A program made the translations under genes and the position numbers. Shown in pieces: positions 4,610 to 6,792 of a stretch of DNA of 6,792 nucleotides. Where the stretch lies: positions 1 through 6,792 of the forward strand of contig NZ_CAAFUQ010000078.1 of NCBI RefSeq assembly GCF_900766215.1. The letters run 5' to 3'. Origin of the DNA: an uncultured Finegoldia sp. (GTDB lineage: Bacteria; Bacillota; Clostridia; Tissierellales; Peptoniphilaceae). Below the pieces are notes generated by a model. The model saw only the letters and a list, made by a program, of their open reading frames with translations, did not search any database and was not told where the DNA came from. How positions within the stretch are numbered: position 1 is the stretch's first letter; every line of letters starts with the position of its first letter.

Positions 4610-6792
4610 ATGGAAAAGATAAGAGTATACGAATTGGCAAAACAATTGAATGTTTCAACAAAAGACTTAATGAACAAATTAAAAGAAAACAAAATAGAAG
4701 TTAAAAGTCACATGTCAACATTAGATAAAGACCAAATATCAAAAGTTAAATCTTTTTATGAAAAACCAAAAAAAGTTCAAAATAATCAAAAGAACAGTAA
4801 TTCAAAAAAAGAAAATAGACAAGATGTTAATAAAATTTCAAAAGAAAACGTGGAAAGTAAATCGCATACTGAAGCTAATAAAGAAGGTGATAATTCTAAA
4901 AAAGGATTTAAACCAAAACATCCAAGAAATAATGATGATGAATCTGTATCTCATTTCGATAAGATAAAACATAAAAACAAATCTGAAATGAATGAAAAAC
5001 ATGATTCTAACGATAAGAAAAAGAATAAGAATTTTAAAAATAACAAAAATAAAAATTCTAACAATAATAAGAATAACAGAAATAACAAAAACAACAAGAA
5101 TAATAAAAATAATAAAAATAATAAGCAAAACAATAATCAAAATAAAAAAGAAGAAGTCATTAAGAATGAGCCGAAAGAACCAAAAAAATTTATTATTCAA
5201 CCTACAATTACAGTAAAAGATTTATCTGAAAAAATTAGTGTATCTATTAGTGAATTAATAATGAAACTAATGGAATTAGGTATAATGGCCAATCAAAACC
5301 AAGAAATTGATTTTGATACTGCTAGTTTAGTAGCTGGTGAATTCAATGTTATCGTTGAACAAGATGAAGTAGAAGATTTTGATGACGATGATGTATTTAA
5401 CCTAGATTTTGAAGATAAGGATGAGGATTTAAAAGAAAGACCACCTGTCATCACTGTAATGGGACACGTTGACCACGGTAAAACATCCATACTTGACAGA
5501 ATTAGAAATTCTAGAGTAGCTGGTAAAGAAGCCGGAGGAATTACACAACATATTGGTGCGTATACTATTAGAGTTAACGACAAAAAAATAGTATTTTTAG
5601 ATACACCAGGTCACGAAGCTTTTACAGCAATGAGAAGTAGAGGAGCACAAGTAACAGATGTTTCAATATTGGTAGTTGCTGCAGATGATGGTGTAATGCC
5701 TCAAACAGTAGAAGCTATAAATCACTCAAAAGCCGCAGGCGTTCCAATAATTGTCGCTGTTAATAAAATAGATAAAGAAAATGCTAATATCGAAAGAGTA
5801 AAAACTGAATTAGCTGAAAATGGATTGGTACCTGAAGACTGGGGTGGAGATACAGTTTTAGTTCCAGTTTCAGCTAGAACAGGTGAAGGTATTGATGAAT
5901 TACTTGAAATGATTTTAATGGTAGCAGAAATGGAAGAACTAAAAGCTAATCCAAATAGACTTGCTGTAGGTACTGTAATTGAAGCTCAGTTAGACAAGGG
6001 AAGAGGTCCAACTGCTACAATTTTGGTGCAAAAAGGTACTCTAAAACATTCTGATATGGTATTTAGTGGACAAGCAAGTGGTCGTATCAGAGCTATGTTT
6101 AATGATCAAGGAAAGCAAGTTAAAAAAGCAGGTCCTTCAACACCAGTATTGATTTTAGGTTTAAACGAAGTACCTGAAGCTGGCGATATGATATACGCTG
6201 TCAAAGATGAAAAAGAAGCTAGAAATTATGCTCAAAAAATAAAAGACCATAACCGTGAAGAACAAATCAAGTCATCTTCAAACATGAACTTAGACGAGTT
6301 ATTTGGAAAAATTTCAGACGGAGAAACTAAAGACCTTAATATTATAATAAAAACTGATGTTAAAGGTACAATTGACGCTATCAAACAATCATTAATAAAA
6401 TTAAGCAATGAAGAAGTAAAAGTTAATATAATTCACGGTGCTGTCGGTGGTATTACTGAATCTGATGTTAACTTAGCATCTGCATCAAGTGCTATAATCA
6501 TTGGTTTTAACGTAAGACCAACTCAAGTGGCTTTAGATATGGCAAAAAATGAATCTATAGAAATAAGAACTTATAGAGTTATATATGATGCTATAGAGGA
6601 TGTAAAAAATGCAATTACTGGTATGTTAAAACCACAATATCAAGAAGAAGTTTTAGGGAGAGCTACAGTTAGAGATACTTTCAAAGTTCCAGGAGTAGGT
6701 ACTGTTGCCGGAGTATATGTTAATACAGGAAAAGTAACTAGAAATGCTGTGGTTCGTTTGTTGAGAGATGAAATATTAATTTTCGAAGGTCC
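4610..6792 (+). CDS. infB: Translation initiation factor IF-2 (3' end missing)
   Basis: IF-2 is the GTPase that brings initiator fMet-tRNA to the 30S subunit and promotes 50S joining. The frame stays open from 4610 to the window edge: 727 codons plus two bases, with probably about 60 residues missing. The first IF2_N domain is at residues 1-50 (MEKIRVYELAKQLNVSTKDL). A disordered linker follows (about 51-195), with an Asn/Lys-rich tract at 136-180. A second IF2_N domain occupies 198-250, then an acidic stretch (252-278). The GTPase domain is complete: GHVDHGKT (285-292), GGITQHIG (309-316), DTPGH (331-335), NKID (385-388) and SAR (421-423). Domain II covers about 447-540, domain III about 576-665 (LNIIIKTDVKGTIDAIKQSL), and the tRNA-binding domain starts near 670 and is cut. 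Linker and GTPase domain share one frame, so no frameshift is seen. It follows rnpM by 18 bases. Confidence 0.97.
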   Translation, partial: MEKIRVYELAKQLNVSTKDLMNKLKENKIEVKSHMSTLDKDQISKVKSFYEKPKKVQNNQKNSNSKKENRQDVNKISKENVESKSHTEANKEGDNSKKGFKPKHPRNNDDESVSHFDKIKHKNKSEMNEKHDSNDKKKNKNFKNNKNKNSNNNKNNRNNKNNKNNKNNKNNKQNNNQNKKEEVIKNEPKEPKKFIIQPTITVKDLSEKISVSISELIMKLMELGIMANQNQEIDFDTASLVAGEFNVIVEQDEVEDFDDDDVFNLDFEDKDEDLKERPPVITVMGHVDHGKTSILDRIRNSRVAGKEAGGITQHIGAYTIRVNDKKIVFLDTPGHEAFTAMRSRGAQVTDVSILVVAADDGVMPQTVEAINHSKAAGVPIIVAVNKIDKENANIERVKTELAENGLVPEDWGGDTVLVPVSARTGEGIDELLEMILMVAEMEELKANPNRLAVGTVIEAQLDKGRGPTATILVQKGTLKHSDMVFSGQASGRIRAMFNDQGKQVKKAGPSTPVLILGLNEVPEAGDMIYAVKDEKEARNYAQKIKDHNREEQIKSSSNMNLDELFGKISDGETKDLNIIIKTDVKGTIDAIKQSLIKLSNEEVKVNIIHGAVGGITESDVNLASASSAIIIGFNVRPTQVALDMAKNESIEIRTYRVIYDAIEDVKNAITGMLKPQYQEEVLGRATVRDTFKVPGVGTVAGVYVNTGKVTRNAVVRLLRDEILIFEG
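5015..5149 (+). repeat. Asn/Lys low-complexity linker with nine-base repeats inside infB
   Basis: Codons 136-180 of infB are almost all AAT, AAC, AAA or AAG. Within them, 5063-5125 reads as seven consecutive nine-base units encoding Asn-Asn-Lys (one unit has Arg). The last three units are nearly identical (AATAATAAA, AATAATAAA, AATAATAAG). Such a tract can change length by slippage or unequal recombination. It lies in the family's variable linker, so length changes should be tolerated. Confidence 0.85.

Noticed and set aside
5063..5125. CRISPR-like or tandem non-coding repeat array
   Set aside because: The units are nine bases long, have no spacers and stay in the infB frame: a coding amino-acid repeat.
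4838..5200. Minus-strand open frame of 120 codons rich in Phe, Ile and Leu, resembling a hydrophobic membrane protein
   Set aside because: It is the complement of the Asn/Lys-rich infB linker: AAT/AAA codons read backwards give Ile/Phe/Leu. infB is continuous through the region on the + strand.
4758..5216. Plus-strand open frames in another frame (4758-4967, 4992-5216)
   Set aside because: Low-complexity shadows of the infB linker with no ribosome site and a Lys/Ile composition forced by the repeats.
4610..5461. Frameshift or broken infB through the low-complexity region
   Set aside because: Codon-by-codon reading from the ATG at 4610 reaches the GHVDHGK motif in the same frame with no stop.
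5293..5583. Minus-strand open frame opposite the infB acidic region and G1 motif
   Set aside because: It lies entirely within a well-conserved IF2 coding region and shows no start signals of its own.

Overview
The window is AT-rich (by eye about 30% GC). Every supported gene lies on the + strand. Gene content and order point to a low-GC Gram-positive (Bacillota), more likely a Clostridia/Tissierellia-type anaerobe than a Bacillus. The lineage is inferred from gene order, the FloA/NfeD types and codon use, not from a search. Bases 1-21 are not biological: they match the 3' end of the Illumina TruSeq read-2 adapter, so this is the raw end of an assembled contig.

Layout. (1) 22-371: the ribosomal protein S21 gene rpsU, with its own strong promoter, a short structured leader and an intrinsic terminator. 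(2) About 374-2447: a membrane-microdomain operon with three tightly packed genes. These are a short NfeD-type membrane protein, the flotillin-like scaffold FloA, and an unrecognised small protein with one N-terminal membrane helix whose start overlaps the floA stop by one base. (3) 2449-6792: the conserved rimP-nusA-rnpM(ylxR)-infB operon, with a good promoter and a leader hairpin typical of an attenuator. infB runs off the right end after 727 codons.

How the genes work together. RimP (30S maturation), NusA (elongation and termination), RnpM (RNA-binding modulator of RNase P) and IF2 (initiator tRNA delivery) form the classic transcription/translation operon. NusA probably regulates it through the leader. 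NfeD and FloA are established partners in bacterial lipid-raft-like membrane domains, and the third protein is positioned to be part of that module.

No mobile element, CRISPR array, tRNA or rRNA is visible, and there is no clear novel defence or metabolic system. The points most worth a second look are the small membrane protein after floA, the missing L7Ae-family gene (ylxQ) between rnpM and infB, degenerate signature motifs in RimP and in NusA KH1, the Asn/Lys repeat linker in IF2, possible alternative folding of the rpsU leader, and the adapter contamination.
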